Below, in pieces: positions 15,931-23,733 of a DNA stretch of 45,102 nt. Source of the stretch: Robertmurraya kyonggiensis (GTDB lineage: Bacteria; Bacillota; Bacilli; Bacillales; Cytobacillaceae); the NCBI RefSeq assembly GCF_005116465.1, contig NZ_SWBM01000013.1:1-45102 (forward strand). Direction: 5' to 3'. The position numbers and the translations under genes were made by a program. The notes beneath the pieces are model-generated. The model made no database searches. It was not told the origin of the DNA and saw only the letters and a list, made by a program, of their open reading frames with translations. Position 1 is the stretch's first letter, and each line of letters opens with the position of its first letter.

Positions 15931-17895
15931 TTACTCTTCAGATGACTTTTTATCATTGTCATCTGTTGTATTGTATTCATACTTAGAACGATCAATTGGT
16001 GTGAAGCCATTTGGTTCATAGAAACGTAATAAATCACCATTCACAACATTGTCAGAAAGATGTAATTTGTACTCAACGATTTCCTGGAATTTAAGTGCTT
16101 CAGCTTCTTGTTCTTCGGTAATTAGTTCACCTGTATTGGAATCATAGAACTTACCACCAACAGAAGTAACGGTTGGGCTGACAAAGTCACCATTTCGGAA
16201 TGGAACAAGTGAATCATGCTCCTCAGATAATAAGTCTGTACCAAATTGGATATATTCTTTCGTATCAATTCCTAATAAATGCATTAATGTTGGTAAAATA
16301 TCGATTTGACCACCGAATTCATGGCTCACTCCGCCTTCCATACCTGGTACACGGATATATAGTGGCACACGTTGCAGACCAGCTGCACTGTCAAAAGTAG
16401 AAAGCTCTTTACCAAGTACTTTTTCCATCGCCTTATCATGGTTTTGAGAGATACCATAATGGTCACCATACATGATGATGATGGAGTTATCATATAGACC
16501 AGCGGCCTTTAAATCCTCAAAGAATTGCTTTAAAGCTTCGTCTGCATATCGTGCCGTCTGGAAGTAATTATCGACTGATTTATCACCAGTTGTATGCGGT
16601 GCAATCGTTGCTTCATCTTGATTCATCGCATAAGGATAGTGATTTGATACAGTAATAAACTTCGTATAGAACGGCTGTGGTACAGTTTTTAATAACTCAG
16701 CTGATTGAGCAAAGAATGGTTTATCCATCAAACCATATTCCGCCATTTGTTCTTCTTCAGTATCATAATAGCTAATGTCGAAGAATTTGTCATAACCGAA
16801 TGACTTATAAATCTCATTTCTATTCCAGAAGCTTCCTGAGTTGCCGTGGAATACCGCTGAAGTATACCCTTTTTGTCCCAAAATTGCAGGAGCAGCTTGG
16901 TACGTATTTACACCTTTTGTTGTAAAGGCTGACCCTTGTGATAAGCCATACAATGAGTTTTCAATCATAAATTCTGCATCAGATGTTTTACCTTGAGCAG
17001 TCTGATGGAAGAAGTTATCAAAGTAAACCGTATTTTGATCTCTTATTAATGAGTTTAGGAATGGCGTAACCTCTTCACCATTTAACTGATAATCCATTAA
17101 GAATGTTTGAATGGATTCAAGATGAAGGTAAATGACGTTCATTCCTTCACCAATTCCAAAATACTCCGGATTTGGCTGTGCATAATTTGATTTTGTAAAG
17201 TTCACAACTTCTGTCACGTCACTACTATCTGCCATAACCCTTTGTGCAGATGCCTTTGTACTTTGAACAGCATCATAAATTGTATAATTGTACATTCCTA
17301 AATATTTCACAATGTAATTACGGTCAAACCCTCTTGTTAAAAGCTCTGGACGATCGGATTCAGCTAAAGCTAAGTTCAAGCTTGAGAATCCTAATGCTAA
17401 AGATAGAACAGCAGCAATTTTGCGACGGCTCATATCTTTAAATTCAATTTTAACAACTTTAAATACAAGTAATGCAATAAGAATCACATTATCTACAAAG
17501 AATAAGAAATCATATGGTTTTAATAAAGTAACAACACTTCCACTTACATCACCAAAGTTTTGTGTTTGGAATAAAGTTGGCAATGTAATGAAATCGTTAA
17601 AGAATCGATAATATACCACGTTCGCAAATAAAAGGAACGATAAGATAAAATCAATGAGCATTAAAGCAATATATTTTCTTCTTCCCTTAAAGAAAAACGC
17701 AAATCCTAAAAATAATAAGGAAGAACCGAGTGGATTCATAAATAATAAGAATTTTTGTAGAGTATTTTCAATACCTAATTCAAATTGTGTTAATTGAATG
17801 ATATATGATTTTAGCCAAAGTGATACGACAGCTAAAATAAAGAATACGATATATTTTTGAGAAACGTTTAATTGGCTTTGTAAAGTGTTTTTCAT
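15931..17895 (-). CDS. Lipoteichoic acid synthase family protein (LtaS type)
   Basis: 654 aa. Five N-terminal TM helices (to about residue 185) are followed by an extracellular sulfatase-like domain that transfers glycerol phosphate from phosphatidylglycerol to the lipoteichoic acid chain. Metal and catalytic motifs: MNVIYLHLESIQTF (metal-binding Glu), FHQTAQGKTSDAEF (catalytic Thr), ITVSNHYPYA and IIIMYGDHYGIS (metal-binding Asp/His). The frame is open to GTG 17907, but AGGTG overlaps it and lies 9 nt before ATG 17895, which is chosen. Bacilli carry several paralogues (LtaS, YfnI, YqgS); sequence alone does not say which this is. Confidence 0.9.
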   Translation of the reverse strand: MKNTLQSQLNVSQKYIVFFILAVVSLWLKSYIIQLTQFELGIENTLQKFLLFMNPLGSSLLFLGFAFFFKGRRKYIALMLIDFILSFLLFANVVYYRFFNDFITLPTLFQTQNFGDVSGSVVTLLKPYDFLFFVDNVILIALLVFKVVKIEFKDMSRRKIAAVLSLALGFSSLNLALAESDRPELLTRGFDRNYIVKYLGMYNYTIYDAVQSTKASAQRVMADSSDVTEVVNFTKSNYAQPNPEYFGIGEGMNVIYLHLESIQTFLMDYQLNGEEVTPFLNSLIRDQNTVYFDNFFHQTAQGKTSDAEFMIENSLYGLSQGSAFTTKGVNTYQAAPAILGQKGYTSAVFHGNSGSFWNRNEIYKSFGYDKFFDISYYDTEEEQMAEYGLMDKPFFAQSAELLKTVPQPFYTKFITVSNHYPYAMNQDEATIAPHTTGDKSVDNYFQTARYADEALKQFFEDLKAAGLYDNSIIIMYGDHYGISQNHDKAMEKVLGKELSTFDSAAGLQRVPLYIRVPGMEGGVSHEFGGQIDILPTLMHLLGIDTKEYIQFGTDLLSEEHDSLVPFRNGDFVSPTVTSVGGKFYDSNTGELITEEQEAEALKFQEIVEYKLHLSDNVVNGDLLRFYEPNGFTPIDRSKYEYNTTDDNDKKSSEE

Positions 17896-18113
17896 GATTT
17901 GTTGCACCTGCCTTCTAGTAACCTATTATACTTCTTTACAAAATAATTGAAAGATACGATTAGAACCAATCAAGCTAGTATCTAGCATAACTGTTAAATA
18001 TGAACAATATATGAAAAGCTAAGACAAATTATTAAAAAAATATTGGACATGTTGTGAAATCAATTAAATTACTTTAAAGTTTTCCATCCAAAATAGCATG
18101 AACACAAGATACT

Positions 18114-18141
18114 AATATACTCCTTTTTAAGGAATTGTCAA
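18114..18141 (-). promoter_or_regulatory. Sigma-A-type promoter upstream of the LtaS-type gene
   Basis: On the minus strand, consensus -35 TTGACA (18136-18141), 16-nt spacer and -10 TATATT (18114-18119). The predicted transcript has a leader of about 210 nt before ATG 17895. Confidence 0.65.
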
Positions 18142-18175
18142 GAGGGTGACCGATTAGATAATTTTACATACTGAA

Positions 18176-18204
18176 TAGACGTATTACCCCACGAAAAGGT
18201 TTCA
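18176..18204 (-). promoter_or_regulatory. ECF-sigma-type promoter (SigM/SigW-like) upstream of the LtaS-type gene
   Basis: On the minus strand, TGAAAC (18199-18204) and CGTCTA (18176-18181) are separated by 17 nt, matching the cell-envelope-stress ECF sigma consensus of Bacillus (TGAAAC-N16/17-CGTC). It lies directly upstream of the sigma-A-type promoter. The rest of 17896-18397 is AT-rich and shows no gene. Confidence 0.55.
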
Positions 18205-18397
18205 TAAAACCTCATTTTCGAAAAATAATGAAAATGAACTAGGTATAAATTTCGTTTTGTTTCGGTGAACCTTTTGATCATAGTAAGAGACTACTAATTG
18301 TGTGTCTTTAGTAATGAAGTGTCCTATAATTTTTAAATGGACATATAAATAGAAGAAAGTCGAAATTTGACGAGAAATTTAATGGTTTAATAGATTA

Positions 18398-18430
18398 AAA
18401 AAATCCAATTCATTTAAGAATCGGACTTTT
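18398..18430 (-). terminator. Intrinsic terminator of tatA
   Basis: On the minus strand, stem AAGTCCGATTC / GAATTGGATTT (11 pairs including G-T) with loop TTAAAT and a T run. Confidence 0.75.
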
Positions 18431-18453
18431 GATTAATTAATATGGATTTTCGA

Positions 18454-18636
18454 TTATTTCTTTATCTTATCTTCTTCTATTTTATCGTCTTCAATAATCC
18501 CTTTAGTCGAGTTTTTAAACTCCTTCAGGGATTGACCGACCGCGCGACCAATTTCAGGAAGCTTCTTAGGTCCAAAAATAATAAGAGCAAGAACTAGAAT
18601 TAATATCAAACCTGGAATTCCAATGTTAGAAAACAT
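18454..18636 (-). CDS. tatA: Twin-arginine translocase subunit TatA/TatE
   Basis: 60 aa with the full TatA layout: short N-terminus, one TM helix (residues about 4-21, [19 protein letters not shown]), the [11 protein letters not shown] hinge and an amphipathic helix ([11 protein letters not shown]), then a charged tail. TatA oligomers form the conducting part of the twin-arginine export system for folded proteins. AAAGGAGTG lies 5 nt before ATG. No tatC is next to it, so this is a stand-alone tatA (as TatAc is in B. subtilis). It is monocistronic: the Spo0E-like gene diverges upstream and a terminator follows. Confidence 0.92.
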   Translation of the reverse strand: MFSNIGIPGLILILVLALIIFGPKKLPEIGRAVGQSLKEFKNSTKGIIEDDKIEEDKIKK

Positions 18637-18952
18637 TTTTTCACTCCTTTATGTATCTCTTTCCGTAAGAGACGCAAGAACTTTCCTATATATAATACCC
18701 AAAAGTATTGTAACATATCGGCATCCTTCAATCTACTCCATCCTTTGCAATCAAGTACAGCAATTCTCACGCAAATGTTATCATTTTTTTCAAAATAATC
18801 TTTAAGAGTAGTAAATATCACAGATGTCTGTTAAAATCTGTATTAATATGTAATCAATCCCTTTATTATCGATAAATGGTAGAGGGATTATTTCTTGTCT
18901 ATTATGTGGTAAATTTGATCATAACCGCTCAAGCTTATAAGGAGTTTTAGTC
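18637..18952. other. Divergent promoter region between tatA and the Spo0E-like gene
   Basis: About 315 bp without a gene. It contains small inverted repeats (TCTCTT-TCCGT-AAGAGA at 18657-18673 and AATAC-CCAAAA-GTATT near 18698) in the tatA leader. No promoter could be fixed with confidence for either gene. Confidence 0.35.
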
Positions 18953-19141
18953 ATGTCGATACCCGTTAAAGAAGGCAATTTAGTTACTGTCATCGAGACA
19001 CTGCGAAAAGAAATGATACGGACAGGAATAGAGGAAGGTCTGGCTAGTCAAAAGACAATTGCCTTAAGCCAGCTTCTCGACCTATACATCATGAAATATC
19101 AAGAACTTAATTCAAAAAGGTATAACAAGGCATTGCATTAA
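18953..19141 (+). CDS. Spo0E-like aspartyl-phosphate phosphatase
   Basis: 62-aa helical-hairpin protein. The family signature SQxLD is at residues 39-43 (SQLLD) followed by xxIxxY (LYIMKYQ); upstream helix TVIETLRKEMIRTGIEEGL. Spo0E-type proteins remove phosphate from Spo0A~P and so delay sporulation; the typical E of SQELD is L here. AAGGAG lies 8 nt before ATG. The end of the gene overlaps the left arm of its terminator. Which response regulator it acts on cannot be read from sequence. Confidence 0.82.
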   Translation: MSIPVKEGNLVTVIETLRKEMIRTGIEEGLASQKTIALSQLLDLYIMKYQELNSKRYNKALH

Positions 19142-19175
19142 ATTTCCCATGTCTTGTTATGCCTTTTCTTTTTCT
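19119..19175 (+). terminator. Intrinsic terminator of the Spo0E-like gene
   Basis: 14-bp stem GGTATAACAAGGCA / TGTCTTGTTATGCC followed by TTTTCTTTTTC. The left arm lies inside the last codons of the gene. Confidence 0.85.
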
Positions 19176-19253
19176 AAGAAATGAAGTTCTTTATCCAACT
19201 TCAAATAATTAGAGAAAACTGCCTTTTTGTAACACTTTTGGGATATATAACAA

Positions 19254-19285
19254 AATAAACCTAAAGGTTTCCCTCTAGGCTTATT
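19254..19285 (-). terminator. Intrinsic terminator of the FAH-IclR unit
   Basis: On the minus strand, stem AATAAGCCTA / TAGGTTTATT with a T-rich tail, 6 bp after the IclR stop codon. Confidence 0.7.
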
Positions 19286-19290
19286 CATAC

Positions 19291-20064
19291 TTATTCAATA
19301 TTTACATACCCTAATCTTGCAGAAATTTCTTTTCCCGCTGCGAGCATTTTTACCTTTAGCTCATCTAATCTCTCATCTGTCATTCTCATAGTTGGTCCTG
19401 AAATACTAATTGAGGCAACTACTTTTCCAAGATGGTCAAAAATCGGAACGGCAATGCATGTAATTCCGTATTCATTCTCCTCTAAGTCAAGAGCGTAGCC
19501 TTTTTGTTTCACTTTGATTAACTCTTGAAGAAATACATCTTTATCCGTAATAGTCTTATCAGTATGCATTGGTAAGCCTTTACGTTCGATGATTTCAAGA
19601 ACGACATTAATCGGTAGGTGGGCGAGTATCGCTTTCCCAACTGACGTACAGTGCATCGGCGCCCTTTTTCCAACCTTAGAGTGCATCCGTAATGTTTCGT
19701 TGCCTTCAAGCTTTTCTATATAGACAACCTCACCTTGATCCCAAACAACAAGATGAATGACCTCATTTGTATCACGTTCTAGCTCAAGCAAATAGGGTCT
19801 TGCTTCCGATCTTAAATCGATCGATTCAAGTAGCTTTGAACTAATATCAAGAAATTTATACCCGAGCTTATAACGACCTGTATCTGTATCCTGTTCAATA
19901 TAGCCGTATTGGGCTAATGTTGCTAGAATGCGGTAGACCGAGCTCTTATTGATATCAATGTGTTTGGCAATCTCCGTTACACCAAGTCCGCCTTTTTTCG
20001 CGCTGACAAGGGTTATGATGTCTAGTGCTCGCCCTACTGACTTAACCATGTTATCCCGTTCCAT
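19291..20064 (-). CDS. IclR family transcriptional regulator
   Basis: 257 aa. N-terminal winged helix-turn-helix (about 5-65: SVGRALDIITLVSAKKGGLGVTEIAKHIDINKSSVYRILATLAQYGYIEQD) and C-terminal IclR effector domain (about 75-250) with the signature APMHCTSVGKAILAHLP and the SISGPTMRM region. IclR proteins sense small organic acids. GTG 20079 is in frame but GGAGG overlaps it; GGAGG is 8 nt before ATG 20064, which is chosen. It follows the FAH-family gene by 18 bp, so it probably regulates that enzyme and itself. The metabolite is unknown. Confidence 0.9.
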   Translation of the reverse strand: MERDNMVKSVGRALDIITLVSAKKGGLGVTEIAKHIDINKSSVYRILATLAQYGYIEQDTDTGRYKLGYKFLDISSKLLESIDLRSEARPYLLELERDTNEVIHLVVWDQGEVVYIEKLEGNETLRMHSKVGKRAPMHCTSVGKAILAHLPINVVLEIIERKGLPMHTDKTITDKDVFLQELIKVKQKGYALDLEENEYGITCIAVPIFDHLGKVVASISISGPTMRMTDERLDELKVKMLAAGKEISARLGYVNIE

Positions 20065-20082
20065 CTTGCTCACCTCCACGTC

Positions 20083-20859
20083 TTAACGCTGGAGCTCCCT
20101 TGAAGGTACTGTGAATTTATTTCTTAATGTTCCGATTTCTTCGATCGTACATTCAATCACATCATGTTCCCCAACAAATTCCGCCCCTACTGGACTTCCT
20201 GTTAAAATGACATCTCCAGGCACGAGAGTCATAACCTTAGAAAGATAGGAAATCATTTTTTCAATTGAAATAATCATAAGATCCATTCCACTATTTTGTT
20301 TTTCTGAACCATTCAATACAGCCTTCACTCGGACATCCTTTGGATTGAGTTCTGTTTCAATGACTGGACCTAATGGTGTAAACGTATCAAAAGACTTTCC
20401 AATTGTCCAATGCCCGGCTTCATGGAAAAAGGCCGGTGCTGTCACATCATTCCCGACAGTATAACCGAAGACATAATCAAACACTTCTGCTTCAGAAATA
20501 TTTTTTGCCTCTTTTCCAATGATAACCGCTAACTCTGATTCAAACTTTACCTCCGAACAGCCTTCCGGGATGACAATCTCATCCTCTGGTCCAATAAAGG
20601 ATGAAGTTGGTTTAAAGAAAAAGACTGGAATTTCTGGTAGCTCACTAGGCAAATCTTCCTTTTTTGCAACGAAGTTTGCACCAATCCCAATAATTTGATT
20701 GGGCACGAATGGAGCAAGAAGTTTCACTTCATCTACTGCAAAGTTTTGTCCTGTATACTCCCATTCTGTAAAAATATCTCCCTTTATTTCTCTAATGATA
20801 TCATCGTGAAGAACACCTGTATATTCCTTATCTTCAAAAGTAAAGCGAGTAAATTTCAT
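20083..20859 (-). CDS. Fumarylacetoacetate hydrolase (FAH) family enzyme
   Basis: 258 aa. FAH-fold enzymes act on 2-oxo acids (acylpyruvase, 2-keto-4-pentenoate hydratase, oxaloacetate decarboxylase or related reactions). The metal-site motif is EVKFESELAVIIG (about 107-119) with VFGYTVGNDVTA (about 132-143) supplying the Asp; the C-terminal catalytic-lid region is VPGDVILTGSPVGAEFV. GAGGAG lies 9 nt before ATG. It forms a two-gene unit with the IclR regulator. The promoter must lie within or next to the 52-bp repeat array upstream. The exact substrate is not deducible. Confidence 0.88.
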   Translation of the reverse strand: MKFTRFTFEDKEYTGVLHDDIIREIKGDIFTEWEYTGQNFAVDEVKLLAPFVPNQIIGIGANFVAKKEDLPSELPEIPVFFFKPTSSFIGPEDEIVIPEGCSEVKFESELAVIIGKEAKNISEAEVFDYVFGYTVGNDVTAPAFFHEAGHWTIGKSFDTFTPLGPVIETELNPKDVRVKAVLNGSEKQNSGMDLMIISIEKMISYLSKVMTLVPGDVILTGSPVGAEFVGEHDVIECTIEEIGTLRNKFTVPSRELQR

Positions 20860-20900
20860 CTTTTTTGCTCCTCTCGAAATAATATTTGGTGGGAGATTTT

Positions 20901-20916
20901 CATGAGGACAACTTTT
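20901..20916 (+). repeat. Leader-like module before repeat array 1
   Basis: CATGAGGACAACTTTT here matches CATGTGGACAACTTTT at 44777-44792 (15 of 16 bases, same orientation). Both copies lie about 30 bp before the first 52-bp unit of their array. Confidence 0.7.
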
Positions 20917-20934
20917 TCAAGAATCCCTCTCGCT

Positions 20935-21315
20935 GTGTCTTCATGAACCCTTAATGCGGACTCTATTTGCATGATCACCTTGATTAGTGTCTTCATGAAC
21001 TCTTCATGCGGACTCTATTTGCGTGATCACCTTGATTAGTGTCTTCATGAGCTCTTCATGCGGACTCTATTTGCGTGATCACCTTGATTAGTGTCTTCAT
21101 GAGCTCTTCATGGGGACTCTATTTGCGTGATCACCTTGATTAGTGTCTTCATGAGCTCTTCATGGGGACTCTATTTGTATGATCACCTTGATTAGTGTCT
21201 TCATGAGCTCTTCATGGGGACTCTATTTGCTTACTCACTTTGATTAGTGTCTTCATGAACTCTACATGTGGACTCTATTTGCTTACTCACTTTGATTAGT
21301 GTCTTCATGAACTCT
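20935..21315 (+). repeat. Tandem array 1 of a 52-bp intergenic repeat, 7.3 units
   Basis: Units begin with GTGTCTTCATGA at 20935, 20987, 21039, 21091, 21143, 21195 and 21247, with a partial unit from 21299; the period is exactly 52 bp. Units differ by a few bases (CATGCGG/CATGGGG, GCGTGATCACC/GCTTACTCAC). Each unit can fold as GTC..CATGA / TCATG..GAC, and the linker with the next unit as GAC.CTA / TAG.GTC. No ORF runs through the array. It lies between the FAH start codon and the glcB terminator. Confidence 0.95.
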
Positions 21316-21331
21316 CTACAAAAAATGCTTT

Positions 21332-21379
21332 TTAAAAAAGCTATCCCAAATGGTATCTAAATACTTTTGGGACAGCCTC
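21332..21379 (-). terminator. Intrinsic terminator of glcB
   Basis: On the minus strand, stem GGCTGTCCCAAA / TTTGGGATAGCT with a central bulge and a T run, 10 bp after the glcB stop codon. Confidence 0.85.
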
Positions 21380-21389
21380 ATAAAGAAGT

Positions 21390-23573
21390 TTAATTCTCTA
21401 CTGCTACCTTTGCTTTAAACTCTGCACGGCGACGATGTAATATTGGCTCCGTATATCCGCTTGGTTGGTCATATCCTTTGAATACTAGATCGCAAGCCGC
21501 TTGGAAGGCAACTGAATTATCGTAGTCGCGAGCCATTGGACGGTAGTTCGCATCCGAAGCATTTTGTTCATCAACTACTTTTGCCATACGTTTCAACGTT
21601 TCCAATACTTGAGCCTCTGTTACGATTCCATGGTGTAGCCAGTTTGCCATATGCTGACTAGAAATACGAAGTGTCGCTCTGTCTTCCATTAAACCGATAT
21701 TATTAATATCCAATACTTTCGAGCAGCCAACCCCTTGCTCAACCCAACGTACAACATATCCCAAGATTCCTTGAGCGTTATTATCAAGCTCCTGCTGGAT
21801 TTCCTCAGGGCTCCATGTAGGATTTTCCTCCACAGGTATTTGTAAAATATCATCTCTTAAATCGGTAGATGCAGCATCCTTTAAGAGCTCTGCCTGCACT
21901 TCTTTCACATTAACTTGGTGATAGTGAAGTGCATGTAGTGTTGCAGCTGTTGGAGATGGTACCCAAGCTGTGTTTGCTCCAGATTGCGGATGACCAATTT
22001 TTTGCTTAATCATTTCAGCCATTAAGTCTGGAATTGCCCACATTCCTTTACCGATTTGAGCATGCCCTTGGAAGCCTACAGATAATCCAACATTCACATT
22101 GGACTTTTCATAGCCTTGCAACCATTTTGTTGCTTTCATATCGTTTTTACGAATCATCGGACCAGCTTCCATAGAAGTGTGCATCTCATCACCAGTACGG
22201 TCTAAGAAACCAGTGTTAATGAAAACGATTCTTTCCTTTACCTTGCTAATCGCATTTTTAAGATTAATCGTTGTTCTCCGTTCCTCATCCATAACACCAA
22301 TTTTCAGCGTGTTGCGCTCTAAGCTTAATAAATCTTCAATGCGATCGAATAATTCATTAGCAAAAGCAACCTCTTCTGAACCATGCATTTTTGGCTTTAC
22401 AATATAGATAGAGCCTTTTTCACTATTTTGGAATTGGCCATTTCCGAGTAACGTATGCTTACCTATTAAACTCGAAAATACAGTATCCATAATACCTTCT
22501 GGGATCTCTTCACCCTCTGCAGTTAATATCGCATTCGTTGTCATCAAATGTCCTACGTTACGAGTAAACATAAGAGAACGGCCCTTAAGAGTAATTTCTT
22601 CACCAGTTGGAGATGTGTATTGGCGGTCTGGGTTCATCGCACGTGTAAGGATTTTATCACCCTTTTTGAAGCTCGCGGTTAAATTCCCCTTCATTAGTCC
22701 GAGCCAGTTCCGGTATACATGTGTTTTATCCTCAGCATCTACTGCTGCAACAGAGTCTTCAAAATCCATAATCGTAGATAATGCAGCCTCTAGTACTACG
22801 TCCTTCACGCCAGCTTTATCCGTTTTTCCGATTGGAGAAGTTGGGTCGATTTGAATTTCAAAATGTAAATCATTATTTTTTAATAAAACAGCAGATGGAT
22901 TGGTTGCATCGCCTTGATATCCAACAAGCTTGGATTCATCTTCTAATCCAGTAGTTGTGCCGTCACCCAATACGATGACCAACTTTCCGTCAACAATTGT
23001 GTATTTCTCAGAATCCTTATGCGAACCAGCTTGCAGTGGTGCCGCTTGGTCCAAAAATTCTCTCGCGAATTGAATGACCTTTTCTCCTCGAATTGGATTG
23101 TAGCCTCCTGCACGAGTTGCACCATCTTCTTCACTAATAATATCTGTACCATACAATGCATCATATAGGCTTCCCCAACGAGCATTGGCCGCATTGAGCG
23201 CATAACGAGCATTATCGACTGGTACAACAAGCTGCGGACCTGCTTGAACAGCAATTTCGGCATCCACATTTTCCGTTGTAACCTTATAGTCCTCTACTAC
23301 CGGCTCTAAATAACCAATTTCCTCAAGAAAGCTTTTATATTGTACAAAATCAAAGACTGTGTTTTCTTTATGCCAAGCATGAATTTTTTCTTGAATCTCA
23401 TCACGTTTTGCCAATAGCGCTTTATTCTTTGGTGCCAGGTCAGTGATTAATTTCTCAAATCCTAACCAAAACTGCTCCTGATCCACCTGACTTTCAGGCA
23501 GTGCCTCAGAATTGATAAAGTCAGCCAATTCTTGTGCAACCTGTAGATTTCCAATTTTCACGTATTGAGTCAT
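21390..23573 (-). CDS. glcB: Malate synthase G
   Basis: 727 aa, full length for the G isoform. It condenses glyoxylate with acetyl-CoA to give malate. Conserved blocks: [15 protein letters not shown] and [10 protein letters not shown] (about 270-295), [58 protein letters not shown], the [47 protein letters not shown] block and [35 protein letters not shown] precedes ATG. It closes the glycolate route, using glyoxylate from GlcDEF. It has its own promoter in the 160-bp gap after glcD, so expression is partly independent of the oxidase genes. Confidence 0.96.
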   Translation of the reverse strand: MTQYVKIGNLQVAQELADFINSEALPESQVDQEQFWLGFEKLITDLAPKNKALLAKRDEIQEKIHAWHKENTVFDFVQYKSFLEEIGYLEPVVEDYKVTTENVDAEIAVQAGPQLVVPVDNARYALNAANARWGSLYDALYGTDIISEEDGATRAGGYNPIRGEKVIQFAREFLDQAAPLQAGSHKDSEKYTIVDGKLVIVLGDGTTTGLEDESKLVGYQGDATNPSAVLLKNNDLHFEIQIDPTSPIGKTDKAGVKDVVLEAALSTIMDFEDSVAAVDAEDKTHVYRNWLGLMKGNLTASFKKGDKILTRAMNPDRQYTSPTGEEITLKGRSLMFTRNVGHLMTTNAILTAEGEEIPEGIMDTVFSSLIGKHTLLGNGQFQNSEKGSIYIVKPKMHGSEEVAFANELFDRIEDLLSLERNTLKIGVMDEERRTTINLKNAISKVKERIVFINTGFLDRTGDEMHTSMEAGPMIRKNDMKATKWLQGYEKSNVNVGLSVGFQGHAQIGKGMWAIPDLMAEMIKQKIGHPQSGANTAWVPSPTAATLHALHYHQVNVKEVQAELLKDAASTDLRDDILQIPVEENPTWSPEEIQQELDNNAQGILGYVVRWVEQGVGCSKVLDINNIGLMEDRATLRISSQHMANWLHHGIVTEAQVLETLKRMAKVVDEQNASDANYRPMARDYDNSVAFQAACDLVFKGYDQPSGYTEPILHRRRAEFKAKVAVEN

Positions 23574-23640
23574 GACAAATTCCTCCTTGATTTTTATTGT
23601 TTGTTATTACGCAACAGCGTTTCGTAATTTATCTAAAAAA

Positions 23641-23669
23641 ATAATATCATGGAAAACGGTTACTTTCAA
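23641..23669 (-). promoter_or_regulatory. glcB promoter with cre-like site in the spacer
   Basis: On the minus strand, -35 TTGAAA (23664-23669), 17-nt spacer, -10 TATTAT (23641-23646). The spacer contains AGTAACCGTTTTCC (rc of 23651-23664), matching the CcpA cre consensus TGWNANCGNTNWCA at 12 of 14 positions. Upstream, at about 23690-23722, a 9-bp stem GAGCGGTGT/ATATCGCTC may act as a weak terminator or attenuator after glcD. Confidence 0.55.
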
Positions 23670-23733
23670 TAATTTTCAAAAAATTTAACCAGAGCGATAT
23701 AAAAAAATCTTTCACACCGCTCCGTTCCTCTTT

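Noticed and set aside
20935-21315. CRISPR array
   Set aside because: The whole 52-bp unit repeats with scattered changes; there is no alternation of conserved repeat and unique spacer, and no cas gene is nearby.
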